Positions 1-8,763 are shown, counted from the stretch's first letter. The stretch: DNA of 64,000 nt from Rhodococcus koreensis (GCF_900105905.1 NZ_FNSV01000005.1:7192001-7256000); one strand, 5' to 3'. The notes: generated from the letters alone by a model not told the origin. Numbers and translations: made by a program.

Positions 1-781
1 GGTCGGTGCGCAACTCCCAGAAGACGAATCCGGTCAGTACCGCGATCGAGAGCGCGACGGCGCCGACGGTGACGGCCGACGTCCACCCGTGGTGAGGGGC
101 TTCGATGATCGCCCACACGAGGACGGTGATGCCGGTGATCGAGGCTGCGATGCCGAGGAGGTCCATGCGCCCGATGACGGAGGCACGCGATTCCGGCACC
201 AACATGAGCGTCGCAATCGCCGCGACTACGGCGATCGGCACATTGATCCAGAAGGCGGAGTGCCAGCTGAAGTGCTCGAGCAGCCACCCACCGGCCATCG
301 GGCCGATGGCGATCGCGAATCCGGCCATCGCGGTCCAGGCGGCGATGGCCAGCGCTCGTTCCCGCACGTCGGTGAAGATGTTGATGACGAGGGCGAGGGT
401 CGCGGGGAAGACGGCGGCGGCGAAGACACCCATCGCGGCGCGGGCCGCGATGACCTGGCCCAGACTCTCGGCGTTGGCGCCCGCGATCGACATGACGGCG
501 ACGCCGATCAGGCCGATGACCATGACGCGTCGACGCCCGTAGCGGTCGCCGAGGTTGCCGAACGCCAGGAGCAGCCCGGCGAACGTCAGTGTGTAGGCGT
601 CGACGACCCATTGCAGGCCGCTGACGCTGGTACGGAGTTCGACGCCGATCGAGGGGAGAGCGACGTTGACGATGGTGTTGTCGAGCACGACCAGCAGTTC
701 GGCCAGGCAGATCACGGCGAGCGCGAGGAAGCGGCGCGTCCGGGACCCGGCCACGACGGCTCGGGCTTCGAGGATTGTCAT
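1..781 (-). CDS. DHA2-type MFS drug-efflux transporter (N-terminal part; gene runs off the window)
   Basis: Reading the minus strand from the ATG at 781-779 gives a protein starting MTILEARAVVAGSRTRRFLA and open to the window edge, about 260 residues. It shows the N-terminal half of an EmrB/QacA (DHA2, 14-TM) proton antiporter: TM1 with LLVVLDNTIVNVALPSI, the loop 2-3 motif A as GNLGDRYGRRRVM, and a GPMAGGWLLEHFSWHSAFWI stretch corresponding to the antiporter motif and TM5/6. The family exports drugs or toxic metabolites from the cytoplasmic membrane; the substrate cannot be read here. A long palindrome lies 18 bases upstream of the start and probably controls it. The C-terminal half is outside the window, so intactness is unknown. 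Confidence 0.85.
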   Translation of the reverse strand, partial: MTILEARAVVAGSRTRRFLALAVICLAELLVVLDNTIVNVALPSIGVELRTSVSGLQWVVDAYTLTFAGLLLAFGNLGDRYGRRRVMVIGLIGVAVMSIAGANAESLGQVIAARAAMGVFAAAVFPATLALVINIFTDVRERALAIAAWTAMAGFAIAIGPMAGGWLLEHFSWHSAFWINVPIAVVAAIATLMLVPESRASVIGRMDLLGIAASITGITVLVWAIIEAPHHGWTSAVTVGAVALSIAVLTGFVFWELRTD

Positions 782-798
782 GAGAAAAAGCTAGCTCA

Positions 799-823
799 TA
801 CATGTTATGTGACGTAACAGGTA
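799..823. promoter_or_regulatory. 25-bp palindromic operator upstream of the DHA2 transporter
   Basis: The sequence is symmetric about position 811. Its left arm reads TACnTGTTAnGT and the right arm is the exact complement at every fixed position (10 of 12 positions pair). The core TGTTA-N7-TAACA spans 803-819. The site lies 18-42 bases upstream of the start codon at 781, where a TetR-type repressor would act. No cognate regulator gene is adjacent inside the window. Confidence 0.6.
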
Positions 824-1082
824 ATTGATCCCAACTTCGGTCTGATGGGTCACGGCCCCGTCCGAAAGGTGACGCCGGTCACGTCTCTACGTCAGGGTCC
901 GGCCGCGATTTGGCGGTTGAGCAGGACATGCCGTAATCTGACCTGCGGAGTTCGATGCACTATTCGAGCTTCACCCCAAATCATGTTCTACCCAAGACCG
1001 TTGGTGATCGCTCCCGCAAGGGTGTGATTGAAAGTCCGGGAATGTCCGGCGGCCCACGCAGGAGGACGAGGTAGGGGGATGC

Positions 1083-1200
1083 GTTTCGGTTGTGGGTTCG
1101 CGCCCTGGCCGAATGGCTTCCTTTCACGCCCCGTGTGCCCTGCACCGGGGCGTTTTGCATGTCGTGGATTGTGTGCTCCGGGATACCCGGCGGTGCGCAG
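1083..1200 (+). promoter_or_regulatory. Probable ribosomal protein L10 leader with attenuator hairpin
   Basis: A GC-rich hairpin (CGCCCCG at 1127-1133 pairing with CGGGGCG at 1146-1152) is followed at once by TTTT (1153-1156), as in an intrinsic terminator, yet it lies about 90 bases before rplJ. A second small hairpin, CCGGG-ATA-CCCGG, is at 1178-1190. L10 is known to repress its own operon by binding the rplJ leader. A terminator-like stem here fits such an autoregulatory or attenuating leader. The assignment rests on position and structure only. Confidence 0.5.
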
Positions 1201-1244
1201 CGGTTCCGAAGTGGGATAACGACTGTCATGAGAGGAGGCGAAGT

Positions 1245-1805
1245 ATGGCAAAGCCTGAGAAGGTTTCCGCAGTTGCGGAGATCACCGAGCAGTTCAAGGG
1301 TTCGACCGCTGCTGTGATCACGGAATACCGTGGTCTGACGGTGGGCAACATCACGACACTGCGACGCGCTCTCGGAGAAGGTGCCACCTACTCCGTCGCC
1401 AAGAACACCCTGGTCAAGCGTGCCGCTGCTGAGGCGGGCGTCGAGGGCCTTGATGACCTTTTCGTCGGTCCGACCGCCATTGCATTCATCAAGGGCGAGC
1501 CCGTCGATGCTGCGAAGGCTCTGAAGAACTTCGCTAAGGACAACAAGGCGCTCATCATCAAGGGCGGCTACATGGACGGCGCTGCGCTGTCCGTGGACGA
1601 GGTCAACAAGATCGCGGACCTCGAGTCCCGCGAGATCCTGTTGGCCAAGCTTGCCGGCGCGATGAAGGGCAACTTGGCAAAGGCCGCAGGCCTGTTCAAC
1701 GCTCCTGCTTCGCAGGTGGCCCGTCTGGCCGCTGCTCTGCAGGAAAAGAAGGCCGCAGAAGGCGGAGCTGCCGAAGCTCCCGCCGAGGCTGCAGCCGAAA
1801 GCTGA
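1245..1805 (+). CDS. rplJ: 50S ribosomal protein L10
   Basis: A 186-residue protein beginning MAKPEKVSAVAEITEQFKGS. The N-terminal globular domain binds 23S rRNA and L11, and carries typical L10 blocks such as TYSVAKNTLVKRAA and the KALIIKGGYMDGAALS region. The C-terminal helix (about 140-170) recruits L7/L12 dimers and is followed by an alanine/glutamate-rich tail, common in actinobacteria. The start is fixed by a strong GAGAGGAGG ribosome-binding site at 1230-1238, seven to eight bases before the ATG. rplL follows after 78 bases, so the two stalk proteins are co-transcribed. Expression is probably autoregulated through the leader upstream. Confidence 0.98.
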   Translation: MAKPEKVSAVAEITEQFKGSTAAVITEYRGLTVGNITTLRRALGEGATYSVAKNTLVKRAAAEAGVEGLDDLFVGPTAIAFIKGEPVDAAKALKNFAKDNKALIIKGGYMDGAALSVDEVNKIADLESREILLAKLAGAMKGNLAKAAGLFNAPASQVARLAAALQEKKAAEGGAAEAPAEAAAES

Positions 1806-1883
1806 TCCGCACCCGCGCATCACTGCTATAACCCCGCCCGGTCGCGGATCAGCGACATGGGACTTACAGGAAGGACCGCCACA

Positions 1884-2270
1884 ATGGCGAAGCTCAGCAC
1901 CGAAGAGTTGTTGGACCAGTTCAAGGAGCTCACCCTCCTCGAGCTCTCGGAGTTCGTGAAGGCATTCGAGGAGACCTTCGAGGTCACCGCCGCTGCCCCG
2001 GTCGCCGTTGCCGCTGCAGGCGGAGCACCGGCTGCCGCCGAGGCTGCTGAGGAGCAGGACGAGTTCGACGTCGTCCTCGAGTCGGCCGGCGACAAGAAGA
2101 TCCAGGTCATCAAGGTCGTCCGCGAGGTCGTTTCCGGCCTCGGCCTGAAGGAAGCCAAGGACCTCGTCGAGGGTGCTCCGAAGGCCATCCTGGAGAAGGT
2201 TGCCAAGGACGCGGCCGACGCCGCCAAGGAGAAGCTCGAGGCTGCCGGCGCGAAGATCACCGTCAAGTAA
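1884..2270 (+). CDS. rplL: 50S ribosomal protein L7/L12
   Basis: A 128-residue acidic stalk protein. The N-terminal dimerisation domain (MAKLSTEELLDQFKELTLLE) is followed by an Ala/Gly-rich flexible hinge at about 38-55. The C-terminal factor-binding domain contains the conserved KIQVIKVVREVVSGLGLKEAKDLVEGAPK run that contacts EF-Tu and EF-G, both encoded later in this window. The ATG at 1884 is preferred over an in-frame upstream ATG (1857) because AGGAAGGA lies at 1868-1875 and family members start MAKL. A strong terminator follows, so rplJ-rplL form a closed unit here. Confidence 0.98.
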   Translation: MAKLSTEELLDQFKELTLLELSEFVKAFEETFEVTAAAPVAVAAAGGAPAAAEAAEEQDEFDVVLESAGDKKIQVIKVVREVVSGLGLKEAKDLVEGAPKAILEKVAKDAADAAKEKLEAAGAKITVK

Positions 2271-2306
2271 GACGGTCTCTCACCCGCGCTGCTCACCGAG
2301 CAGACG

Positions 2307-2348
2307 AAGAGGGCCACTCCCCATCCGTGGGGAGTGGCCCTCTTTTTT
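2307..2348 (+). terminator. Rho-independent terminator of rplJ-rplL
   Basis: A perfect stem, AAGAGGGCCACTCCCC (2307-2322) against GGGGAGTGGCCCTCTT (2329-2344), with a 6-base loop, runs into T residues to 2348. This is the strongest canonical intrinsic terminator in the window and separates ribosomal-protein from mce transcription. Confidence 0.93.
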
Positions 2349-2499
2349 GCGTCCTCGGGGGGCTTCGGAGTGTCGAGATTCCTGACCGAAAGCGGGACGC
2401 GCGATCAAAAATTTCGCTACCGTTATCCCAGTTCAGACGCGTTGTTTTGCATAGTGAGACCCGCAGTTGGCATGCTTCCTTACTCATGAGTAGCATCCC

Positions 2500-2531
2500 T
2501 TGTCACAGGTAACACGTCGATGCGATAGAGT
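2500..2531 (+). promoter_or_regulatory. Possible promoter of the mceG-mce unit
   Basis: TTGTCA (2500-2505) is followed after 18 bases by GATAGA(GT) at 2524-2531, a fair match to a housekeeping -35/-10 pair. It lies about 45 bases before the mceG start and after the rplL terminator, where a new promoter is needed. The -10 match is imperfect. Confidence 0.35.
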
Positions 2532-2576
2532 GACCCAACCCACACGGGGTGAGTGCATCGAACGGTCGCGGAGGTA

Positions 2577-3671
2577 ATGGTGGGAGTCGAGGTATCCGTC
2601 GAGGGACTGACCAAGTCCTTCGGCTCGCAGAGGATCTGGCAGGACGTCACGTTGACCCTTCCGGCCGGTGAGGTCAGTGCGTTGCTCGGGCCGTCGGGCA
2701 CGGGTAAATCGGTGTTCCTGAAGTCGCTGATCGGTCTGCTCCGTCCGGAGCAGGGGTCGATCGTCATCGACGGCACCAACATTCTCGAGTGCTCCTCGAA
2801 GGAGCTGTACGAGATCCGGAAGTTGTTCGGGGTGCTGTTCCAGGACGGTGCGCTGTTCGGGTCGATGAACCTGTTCGACAACGTGGCGTTCCCGTTGCGC
2901 GAGCACACGAAGAAGTCCGAGTCCGAGATCCGCAAGATCGTGATGGAGAAGATGGAACTGGTCGGCCTGCTCGGGGCCGAGGACAAGCTGCCCGGCGAGA
3001 TCTCCGGTGGTATGCGCAAGCGTGCCGGGCTGGCGCGGGCGCTGGTGCTGGATCCGCAGATCATTCTCGTCGACGAGCCGGACTCGGGTCTGGATCCGGT
3101 GCGCACCACCTACATTTCGCAGACGTTGATCGACATCAACGCGGAGATCGATGCGACGATTCTGATCGTGTCGCACAACATCAATCTGGCGCGGACGGTG
3201 CCGGACAACATCGGGATGTTGTTCCGCCGGCATCTGGTGATGTTCGGTCCGCGGGAGGTGTTGCTGACCAGCGAGGAGCCGGTGGTCAAGCAGTTCCTGA
3301 ACGGCACGATGATCGGTCCGATCGGGATGTCGGAGGAGAAGGACGAGGCGCAGATGGCGCAGGAGCAGGCGATGGTCGATGCCGGTCACCATGCCGGTGG
3401 TGTCGACGATGTGGAGGGGATCGTTCCGCAGATGAAGGCGACGCCGGGGATGCCGTTCCGGCAGGCCGTGGCCCGTCGTCAGGAACGGGTCCGGCACATC
3501 ATGCACACCCTGCCCGAGAACGCGCAGATCGCGATCCAGGAAAGCCTCGACGAGACCTCCGGCGGAAACGGCGGCGGCGGTTACGACTACGCATACAGCC
3601 AGGAAGACACACAGGTCATCCCCGCATACCGGGGCGAAGGATACGAAAACACCACTCACGGGCAAGGGTAG
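2577..3671 (+). CDS. mceG: Mce transporter ATPase MceG (Mkl)
   Basis: ABC ATPase of about 364 residues that energises Mce lipid importers together with YrbE permeases, on the cytoplasmic face. Walker A is GPSGTGKS at about 38-45; the signature region is ISGGMRKRAGLARAL, with Walker B/D-loop ILVDEPDSGLDP. The long C-terminal extension after about residue 240 (GPIGMSEEKDEAQMAQEQ, GMPFRQAVARRQERVR) is typical of mycobacterial Mkl rather than of short MlaF. Starts are possible at GTG 2553, ATG 2577 or GTG 2580. GGAGG at 2570-2574 suits the last two, with 2580 giving the best spacing. It sits 9 bases before yrbEA, which links it to this mce locus, although MceG proteins are known to serve several Mce systems. 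Confidence 0.95.
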   Translation: MVGVEVSVEGLTKSFGSQRIWQDVTLTLPAGEVSALLGPSGTGKSVFLKSLIGLLRPEQGSIVIDGTNILECSSKELYEIRKLFGVLFQDGALFGSMNLFDNVAFPLREHTKKSESEIRKIVMEKMELVGLLGAEDKLPGEISGGMRKRAGLARALVLDPQIILVDEPDSGLDPVRTTYISQTLIDINAEIDATILIVSHNINLARTVPDNIGMLFRRHLVMFGPREVLLTSEEPVVKQFLNGTMIGPIGMSEEKDEAQMAQEQAMVDAGHHAGGVDDVEGIVPQMKATPGMPFRQAVARRQERVRHIMHTLPENAQIAIQESLDETSGGNGGGGYDYAYSQEDTQVIPAYRGEGYENTTHGQG

Positions 3672-3680
3672 GCATATCGG

Positions 3681-4475
3681 ATGGGGGTTACCCGCAGCTC
3701 GGTCTTGCGGCCGGTCAACGGTGCGCTGACGCAGGCCGGAAACATCGTCGAGCTCTTCGTCGACGTCGCACGAAACACGTTCAAACGGCCATTCCAGTTC
3801 CGCGAGTTCATCGAACAGGCCTGGTTCATCGCCAGCGTGACGATCCTGCCCACGGCCATGGTCGCGATTCCGTTCGGCGCAGTGGTGTCACTGCAGACCG
3901 GATCGCTCATCAAACAGCTCGGTGCAGAGTCGTTCACGGGAGCGGCCAGCGTGCTCGCCGTCATCCAGCAGGGGTCCCCGCTGGTGACGGCACTACTGGT
4001 GGCCGGAGCTGCGGGCTCGGCTGTAACGGCGGATCTCGGCGCGCGGACGATCCGCGAAGAGATCGACGCCATGGAAGTGCTCGGCATCAACCCGATTCAG
4101 CGACTCGTCGTGCCCCGGGTGCTCGCCATGGTGCTCGTCGCGATCCTGCTCAACGGCCTGGTGTCGGTCGTCGGCATCGCGGGTGGCTACTTCTTCAACG
4201 TCATTCTCCAAGGGGGTAATCCCGGTGCGTACCTGGCATCGTTCTCGGCCTTCGCGCAGCTTCCCGACATCTGGGTCGGCGAGCTCAAGGCGGCCGTCTT
4301 CGGTGTCATCGCCGGTGTCATCGCCGCGTACAAGGGGCTCCATCCGAAGGGTGGACCCAAGGGCGTCGGTGACGCGGTGAACCAGTCGGTGGTGATCACG
4401 TTCCTGCTGTTGTTCTTCGCGAACCTGATCCTGACCATGGTGTACCTGCAGATCGTTCCGGCGAAGGGATCGTGA
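3681..4475 (+). CDS. yrbEA: YrbEA, MlaE-family permease of the Mce transporter
   Basis: A 264-residue integral membrane protein (MGVTRSSVLRPVNGALTQAG) of the MlaE/YrbE permease family. It has an amphipathic N-terminal helix, about five to six hydrophobic segments, and the family's conserved EEIDAMEVLGINP loop, a probable coupling helix that contacts the ATPase. YrbEA and YrbEB form the inner-membrane permease on which the Mce assembly stands. Only 9 bases separate it from mceG and 4 from yrbEB, consistent with one operon. The lipid substrate of this particular locus cannot be read from the permease. Confidence 0.95.
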   Translation: MGVTRSSVLRPVNGALTQAGNIVELFVDVARNTFKRPFQFREFIEQAWFIASVTILPTAMVAIPFGAVVSLQTGSLIKQLGAESFTGAASVLAVIQQGSPLVTALLVAGAAGSAVTADLGARTIREEIDAMEVLGINPIQRLVVPRVLAMVLVAILLNGLVSVVGIAGGYFFNVILQGGNPGAYLASFSAFAQLPDIWVGELKAAVFGVIAGVIAAYKGLHPKGGPKGVGDAVNQSVVITFLLLFFANLILTMVYLQIVPAKGS

Positions 4476-4479
4476 CCCT

Positions 4480-5340
4480 ATGACAATCGCCAAGGGACGC
4501 GGTGACCGGACCCTGATGGCGGCGCGCCGAGTCGGTCGTGCGCCGCTCAACGTGCTCGACCGGGCCGGCGAGCAGATGTCGTTCTACGCCAGGGCCATCG
4601 CCTGGTCACCCCACACTCTCGTGCACTACCGCAAGGAGGTGCTGCGGCTGCTCGCCGAGGTCACCTTCGGCAGTGGCGCGCTCGCCGTCATCGGCGGCAC
4701 CATCGGCGTCATCGCGATGATGTCCGGCTTCACCGGCGTCGTGGTCGGACTGCAGGGTTTCGCCGCGCTCGAACAGCTGGGCAGCTCGGTCCTCACCGGC
4801 TTCCTGTCCGCCTACGTCAACACGCGTGAGATCGCGCCGATCGTTGCGGCACTCGCGCTCTCGGCCACCGTCGGCTGTGGTTTCACCGCGCAGCTCGGCG
4901 CCATGCGGATCTCGGAGGAGATCGACGCGCTCGAGGTCATGGCGGTGCCGAGTGTGCCGTTCCTCGTCACCACCCGCATGATCGCGGGATTCGTCGCCGT
5001 CATCCCGCTGTACATCGTCGGTCTGCTCGCGGCCTATCTCGCCTCCCGCGTCATCAGTACCGTGTTCAACGGACAGTCGACCGGCTCGTACGACCACTAC
5101 TTCAACTTGTTCCTGCCACCGCAGGACGTCCTGTACTCGTTCGCGAAAGTGCTGATCTTCGCGTTCGTGCTGATCCTGATCCATTGCTACTACGGCTATC
5201 ACGCGTCGGGTGGTCCCGCCGGTGTGGGTGTGGCCGTGGGCCGGGCGGTCCGCACCGCGATCGTCACCATCGCCGTGCTCGACTTCTTCCTGAGCCTCGC
5301 CATCTGGGGCACGACGACCACAGTGAGGGTGGCCGGATGA
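4480..5340 (+). CDS. yrbEB: YrbEB, MlaE-family permease of the Mce transporter
   Basis: A 286-residue MlaE-family permease and partner of YrbEA. After a basic N-terminal segment (MTIAKGRGDRTLMAARRVGR) come several hydrophobic helices. A second copy of the family loop reads MRISEEIDALEVMAVPSVPFL, close to EEIDAMEVLGINP in YrbEA, showing that the two are paralogues. The stop codon overlaps the ATG of mceA (ATGA, 5337-5340), which suggests translational coupling of permease and first Mce subunit. Confidence 0.95.
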   Translation: MTIAKGRGDRTLMAARRVGRAPLNVLDRAGEQMSFYARAIAWSPHTLVHYRKEVLRLLAEVTFGSGALAVIGGTIGVIAMMSGFTGVVVGLQGFAALEQLGSSVLTGFLSAYVNTREIAPIVAALALSATVGCGFTAQLGAMRISEEIDALEVMAVPSVPFLVTTRMIAGFVAVIPLYIVGLLAAYLASRVISTVFNGQSTGSYDHYFNLFLPPQDVLYSFAKVLIFAFVLILIHCYYGYHASGGPAGVGVAVGRAVRTAIVTIAVLDFFLSLAIWGTTTTVRVAG

Positions 5341-6695
5341 CCAACACGACATCTGTTGTGGGACGACGGGTGCTGGGGCTGGTGTTCTTCCTCGTCCTCG
5401 CGTTGTTCCTGGCCTTCACCATCGGCATGTTCAACAAGAGCTTCACCAAGGTCGTCAAGATCGACCTCCTCACCGACAGCGCCGGAAATGCCCTGCCGCC
5501 CAATGCGGACGTGAAGGTCCGTGGCCTCATCGTCGGCGAGGTGCGCTCGGCGACCCCCCAGGAGGGCGAGGTCACTCTCGCTCTCGCGATCCAGCCGGAC
5601 AAGGCACCGCTGATCCCGTCCAACGCGACGGCGCGGCTGCTGCCCAAGACACTGTTCGGTGAACGTTATGTGTCGCTGATCGTTCCGGAGGGCGACACGG
5701 CTCCGCCGATCCAGGCCGGTGACACGCTGCGTCAGGACAAGAGCGGCAACGCCGTCGAGGTCGGCGAAGTTCTGGACGGCCTGCTGCCGCTCCTGCAGGC
5801 CATTCCGCCGCAGGACCTGGCGAACACGCTCGGCGCGCTGTCCCAGGGACTCAGCGGCCGCGGCGCCGAACTCGGCCTGACGCTCGACCGGCTCGAGGAG
5901 ATCTTCGGTGGGCTGAACACCGAACTTCCCGCCATCCAGGAGGATCTGCGAGGTCTGGCGGACTTCTCGCAGACGTATTCCGAGGCGGCGCCCGATCTGG
6001 TCAACGCCCTCGACAGCCTGCGGACCACCGGAAATACCGTGGTGGAGAAGCAGAATGAGATCTCCACGCTGCTCGTGTCGCTGACCGCAACCGCGTCGAG
6101 CACCGCGGATCTGCTACAGACCAACGCCGAGTCGATCGTCAGCATCGCCGCCGATTCGCGTGAGGCGCTGCAGATTCTCGGCCGCTACTCGCCGAGCTTC
6201 GAGTGCACGTTCGCGGGCTTCGCGAAGTCTGCTCCCGTTGCCCGTGAACTACTGGCACCGGACGATCCGTACCCCGGTGTGCGTGCCAGCGTGCAGTTCG
6301 TCAACCCGAAGGGCCGCTACGTGCCCAACCAGGACGAGCCGCGCCTGCTCGACAACCGCGGGCCGGCTTGCTACGACAACGTCACCGCTCCGGGTGGGAA
6401 GTTCCCGCAGTACCCGGGCGGGTCGTCCTACAACGACGGCGCCTACCAGGTGCCGTCGCGGAACCCCGGACCGTCGACCATCGACTTCTTCCCGGCGCCC
6501 GCCGGCGTCCCCGATCAGGTCCCCGGGTACGGAGCTCAGGTCACGCCCGCGAGCTACGCGGGTTCGAAGATGGAGCAGGACACGTTGGACGTCGTCTACG
6601 GCGAGGCCGGGGGAATGGCACCGGAGGACGTGCCGAGCTGGACGACACTCGTCGGCGCGCCGACCATGAGGGGGACTGAGGTGAGCTTCAAGTGA
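5337..6695 (+). CDS. mceA: MceA, Mce-family lipid-transfer subunit
   Basis: A 452-residue protein with one N-terminal membrane helix (about 11-31, LGLVFFLVLALFLAFTIGM), an MCE/MlaD domain at about 37-115 (VKIDLLTDSAGNALPPNADV onward), a long helical region, and a Pro/Gly-rich C-terminal tail from about residue 300 (PNQDEPRLLDNRGPACYDN). Mce proteins A-F assemble into a tube that carries hydrophobic molecules across the periplasm. The start overlaps the yrbEB stop and the end overlaps the GTG of mceB, so translation is coupled along the operon. Two cysteines in the C-terminal region (CTFAGF and ACYDN) may form a disulphide, an inference. Confidence 0.94.
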   Translation: MTNTTSVVGRRVLGLVFFLVLALFLAFTIGMFNKSFTKVVKIDLLTDSAGNALPPNADVKVRGLIVGEVRSATPQEGEVTLALAIQPDKAPLIPSNATARLLPKTLFGERYVSLIVPEGDTAPPIQAGDTLRQDKSGNAVEVGEVLDGLLPLLQAIPPQDLANTLGALSQGLSGRGAELGLTLDRLEEIFGGLNTELPAIQEDLRGLADFSQTYSEAAPDLVNALDSLRTTGNTVVEKQNEISTLLVSLTATASSTADLLQTNAESIVSIAADSREALQILGRYSPSFECTFAGFAKSAPVARELLAPDDPYPGVRASVQFVNPKGRYVPNQDEPRLLDNRGPACYDNVTAPGGKFPQYPGGSSYNDGAYQVPSRNPGPSTIDFFPAPAGVPDQVPGYGAQVTPASYAGSKMEQDTLDVVYGEAGGMAPEDVPSWTTLVGAPTMRGTEVSFK

Positions 6696-7771
6696 GGGGT
6701 CTGACCGCACCATTGGTCAAGCTGATCGTGTTCGCCGTGGTCACCATCCTGGCGACCGGTCTGCTGGCGGCCACCATCGCCAACCTCGGCGGGGGCGGTG
6801 GCACCAAGTTCAACGCGATCTTCTCGGACGTCACCTCGCTCAACGAGGGTGACGAGGTCCGCATCGCCGGTGTGCGCGTGGGTCAGGTCGAGAAGATCGC
6901 GATCCACGACGACCGCGAGGCGGAAGTCCAGTTCACGGTGTCGGAACGGGACTGGCTGCCGGCCAGCACCACCGCGACCATCCGCTTCCGGAACCTCGTG
7001 GGGCAGCGCTACATCGCGCTCGAACAGGGGGAGGGCCAGCAGGGCATGAAGATTAGCGGCGGCGACACGATCCCGATCGAGCGGACCAAGCCGGCCGTCA
7101 ACCTCACCACGCTGTTCGACGGCTTCCGCCCGCTGTTCCAGACCCTCAGCGCCGAAGACGTCAACAAGTTGTCGTACCAGATCATCCAGGTGTTCCAGGG
7201 TGAGTCGGGAACCATCACGGAACTCGTCAAGAACACGGCAAGCCTCACCAACACCGTCGCCGACAAGGATCGGGTGATCGGTGCGGTGATCAACAACCTC
7301 AACGACGTGCTCGCCACGGTGAATCAGCGTGACGATCAACTCGATTCGCTGATCGTCAACACCCAGCAGCTCGTCACGGGCCTGGCGAACGAGCGGGGAA
7401 CCGTCGGATCGGCGGTGACGTCCCTCGCGGGACTCACCGACGCGACGGCAGATCTGCTCGAACCCACCCGACCGTCCATCCAGGAATCCATCACGTCGCT
7501 GAACACGCTGGCGACGACGTTGAACCGTAACTCCGACACGGTCAACAGCGTTCTCCAGACGCTTCCGGTGAAGCTCGAGAAGCTCGGCCGGGCAGCCAGT
7601 TACGGGTCCTGGTTCCAGTTCTACCTCTGTGGAGTCGACATCGTCGCAGGACCAGGTACCGCGCCCCAACTGAACCTGCCCACGGGCTTGCCCACCGTCA
7701 ACCAGCCGATCTATACGAACTCGGCGAAACGGTGCACGCAGGACGGCCTACAGGAGTTGCAGACACGATGA
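6692..7771 (+). CDS. mceB: MceB, Mce-family lipid-transfer subunit
   Basis: A 359-residue Mce protein starting at a GTG inside the mceA stop (GTGA). The N-terminal hydrophobic helix (LVKLIVFAVVTILATGLLAA) is followed by an MCE domain (FNAIFSDVTSLNEGDEVRIA, then RVGQVEKIAI) and helical coiled segments. The GDEVRIAGVRVG signature is the standard MCE strand-loop. The C-terminus carries two cysteines (FYLCGVD and KRCTQ). Its role is a wall component of the Mce tube. The end overlaps mceC by four bases. Confidence 0.94.
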   Translation: MRGLTAPLVKLIVFAVVTILATGLLAATIANLGGGGGTKFNAIFSDVTSLNEGDEVRIAGVRVGQVEKIAIHDDREAEVQFTVSERDWLPASTTATIRFRNLVGQRYIALEQGEGQQGMKISGGDTIPIERTKPAVNLTTLFDGFRPLFQTLSAEDVNKLSYQIIQVFQGESGTITELVKNTASLTNTVADKDRVIGAVINNLNDVLATVNQRDDQLDSLIVNTQQLVTGLANERGTVGSAVTSLAGLTDATADLLEPTRPSIQESITSLNTLATTLNRNSDTVNSVLQTLPVKLEKLGRAASYGSWFQFYLCGVDIVAGPGTAPQLNLPTGLPTVNQPIYTNSAKRCTQDGLQELQTR

Positions 7772-8763
7772 GCAGACGTCGCAGCCCGGCAGTGGCTGGT
7801 GCCCTCGGCATTCTCGTGGTGCTGCTGGCAACCCTGTCGGCTTTCTTCCTCGATTCGCTGCCGTTCATCGGCGCCGGGTCGACCTATCACGCCGAATTCA
7901 CCGAGGCGGCGGGCCTCAAGCCCGACAACGAGGTCCGGATCGCGGGCGTCAAGGTCGGCAAGGTCAGTTCCGTCGAACTCGACGGCGACCATGTGGACGT
8001 CGCCTTCAAGGTGTCGGATGCGTGGGTCGGCGACGAGACGTCCGCGTCCATCCAGATCAAGACGATCCTGGGGCAGAAGTACCTGGCCCTCGACCCCCGC
8101 GGCTCGGACACGCTGAACCCGAGTGACACGATCCCGTTGGACCGCACCACGTCTCCGTACGACGTGATCGAGGCGTTCTCGGCCGCCGCGCAGACGGTGG
8201 GGGACATCGACTCCGATCAGCTCGCGCAGAGCATGGTGACGCTGTCGCAGGCGTTCGAGGGGACTCCGACGGAGATCCGCGCGTCGCTGGACGGTGTCAG
8301 CAGGCTGTCGCAGACCATCGCCAGCCGCGATCAGGAACTGCAGAAGCTGTTCGCTGCGACCGGCAAGACCACCAAGGTCCTCGCCGATCGCAACGTCGAA
8401 TTCAACCGGTTGATCAGCGACGCCGGGCTGCTGCTCGGTGAGCTCAACAGCCGTCAGCAGTCCATTTCCCAGCTGCTCACCGGAACTCAACGGCTGTCGC
8501 AACAGTTGACCGGACTCGTGCGCGACAACGAGGCCGCCATCGGTCCCGCGCTCGAACAACTCGACGGTGTCGTCGAGATCCTGAAGGCCAACAACGAGAA
8601 CCTGGACAAGGCGATGAAACTGTACGAGCCGTTCGTCCGCCTGTACACGAACGTGGTCGGCAACGGTCGCTGGTTCGACCAGGTCGTGGTGAACCTCCTG
8701 CCGCCGGGGCTGCCCGACATTCCGGGTCCGCGCGAACCCGTCCGCACGTTGGGGGGTAACTGA
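7768..8763 (+). CDS. mceC: MceC, Mce-family lipid-transfer subunit
   Basis: A 331-residue Mce protein. The ATG at 7768 overlaps the mceB stop and is preferred over an upstream in-frame GTG at 7732. The N-terminal helix is AVAGALGILVVLLATLSAFF, and the MCE domain has the motif NEVRIAGVKVGKVSSVELDG. The remainder is a helical region with many Gln and Ser residues (SRQQSISQLLTGTQRLSQQL) compatible with the alpha-helical needle of Mce tubes. It lacks the proline-rich tail of MceA and is the shortest of the six subunits. Confidence 0.93.
   Translation: MSRRRSPAVAGALGILVVLLATLSAFFLDSLPFIGAGSTYHAEFTEAAGLKPDNEVRIAGVKVGKVSSVELDGDHVDVAFKVSDAWVGDETSASIQIKTILGQKYLALDPRGSDTLNPSDTIPLDRTTSPYDVIEAFSAAAQTVGDIDSDQLAQSMVTLSQAFEGTPTEIRASLDGVSRLSQTIASRDQELQKLFAATGKTTKVLADRNVEFNRLISDAGLLLGELNSRQQSISQLLTGTQRLSQQLTGLVRDNEAAIGPALEQLDGVVEILKANNENLDKAMKLYEPFVRLYTNVVGNGRWFDQVVVNLLPPGLPDIPGPREPVRTLGGN

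Larger units (their letters stand above)
782..1244. other. Gene-free stretch between the DHA2 transporter and rplJ
   Basis: This 463-base interval holds the 799-823 palindrome at its left end and the rplJ leader at its right end. The middle (about 830-1080) has no coding region with a believable start and ribosome-binding site and no promoter I can place with confidence. The rplJ promoter must lie here or further upstream on the plus strand. Confidence 0.7.
2271..2576. other. Gene-free stretch between rplL and mceG
   Basis: These 306 bases contain the rplL terminator (2307-2348) and, near the right end, a possible promoter for mceG (2500-2531). No open frame in between has a supportable start. 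An A/T-rich patch around 2405-2460 stands out against the surrounding GC-rich sequence. Confidence 0.7.
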
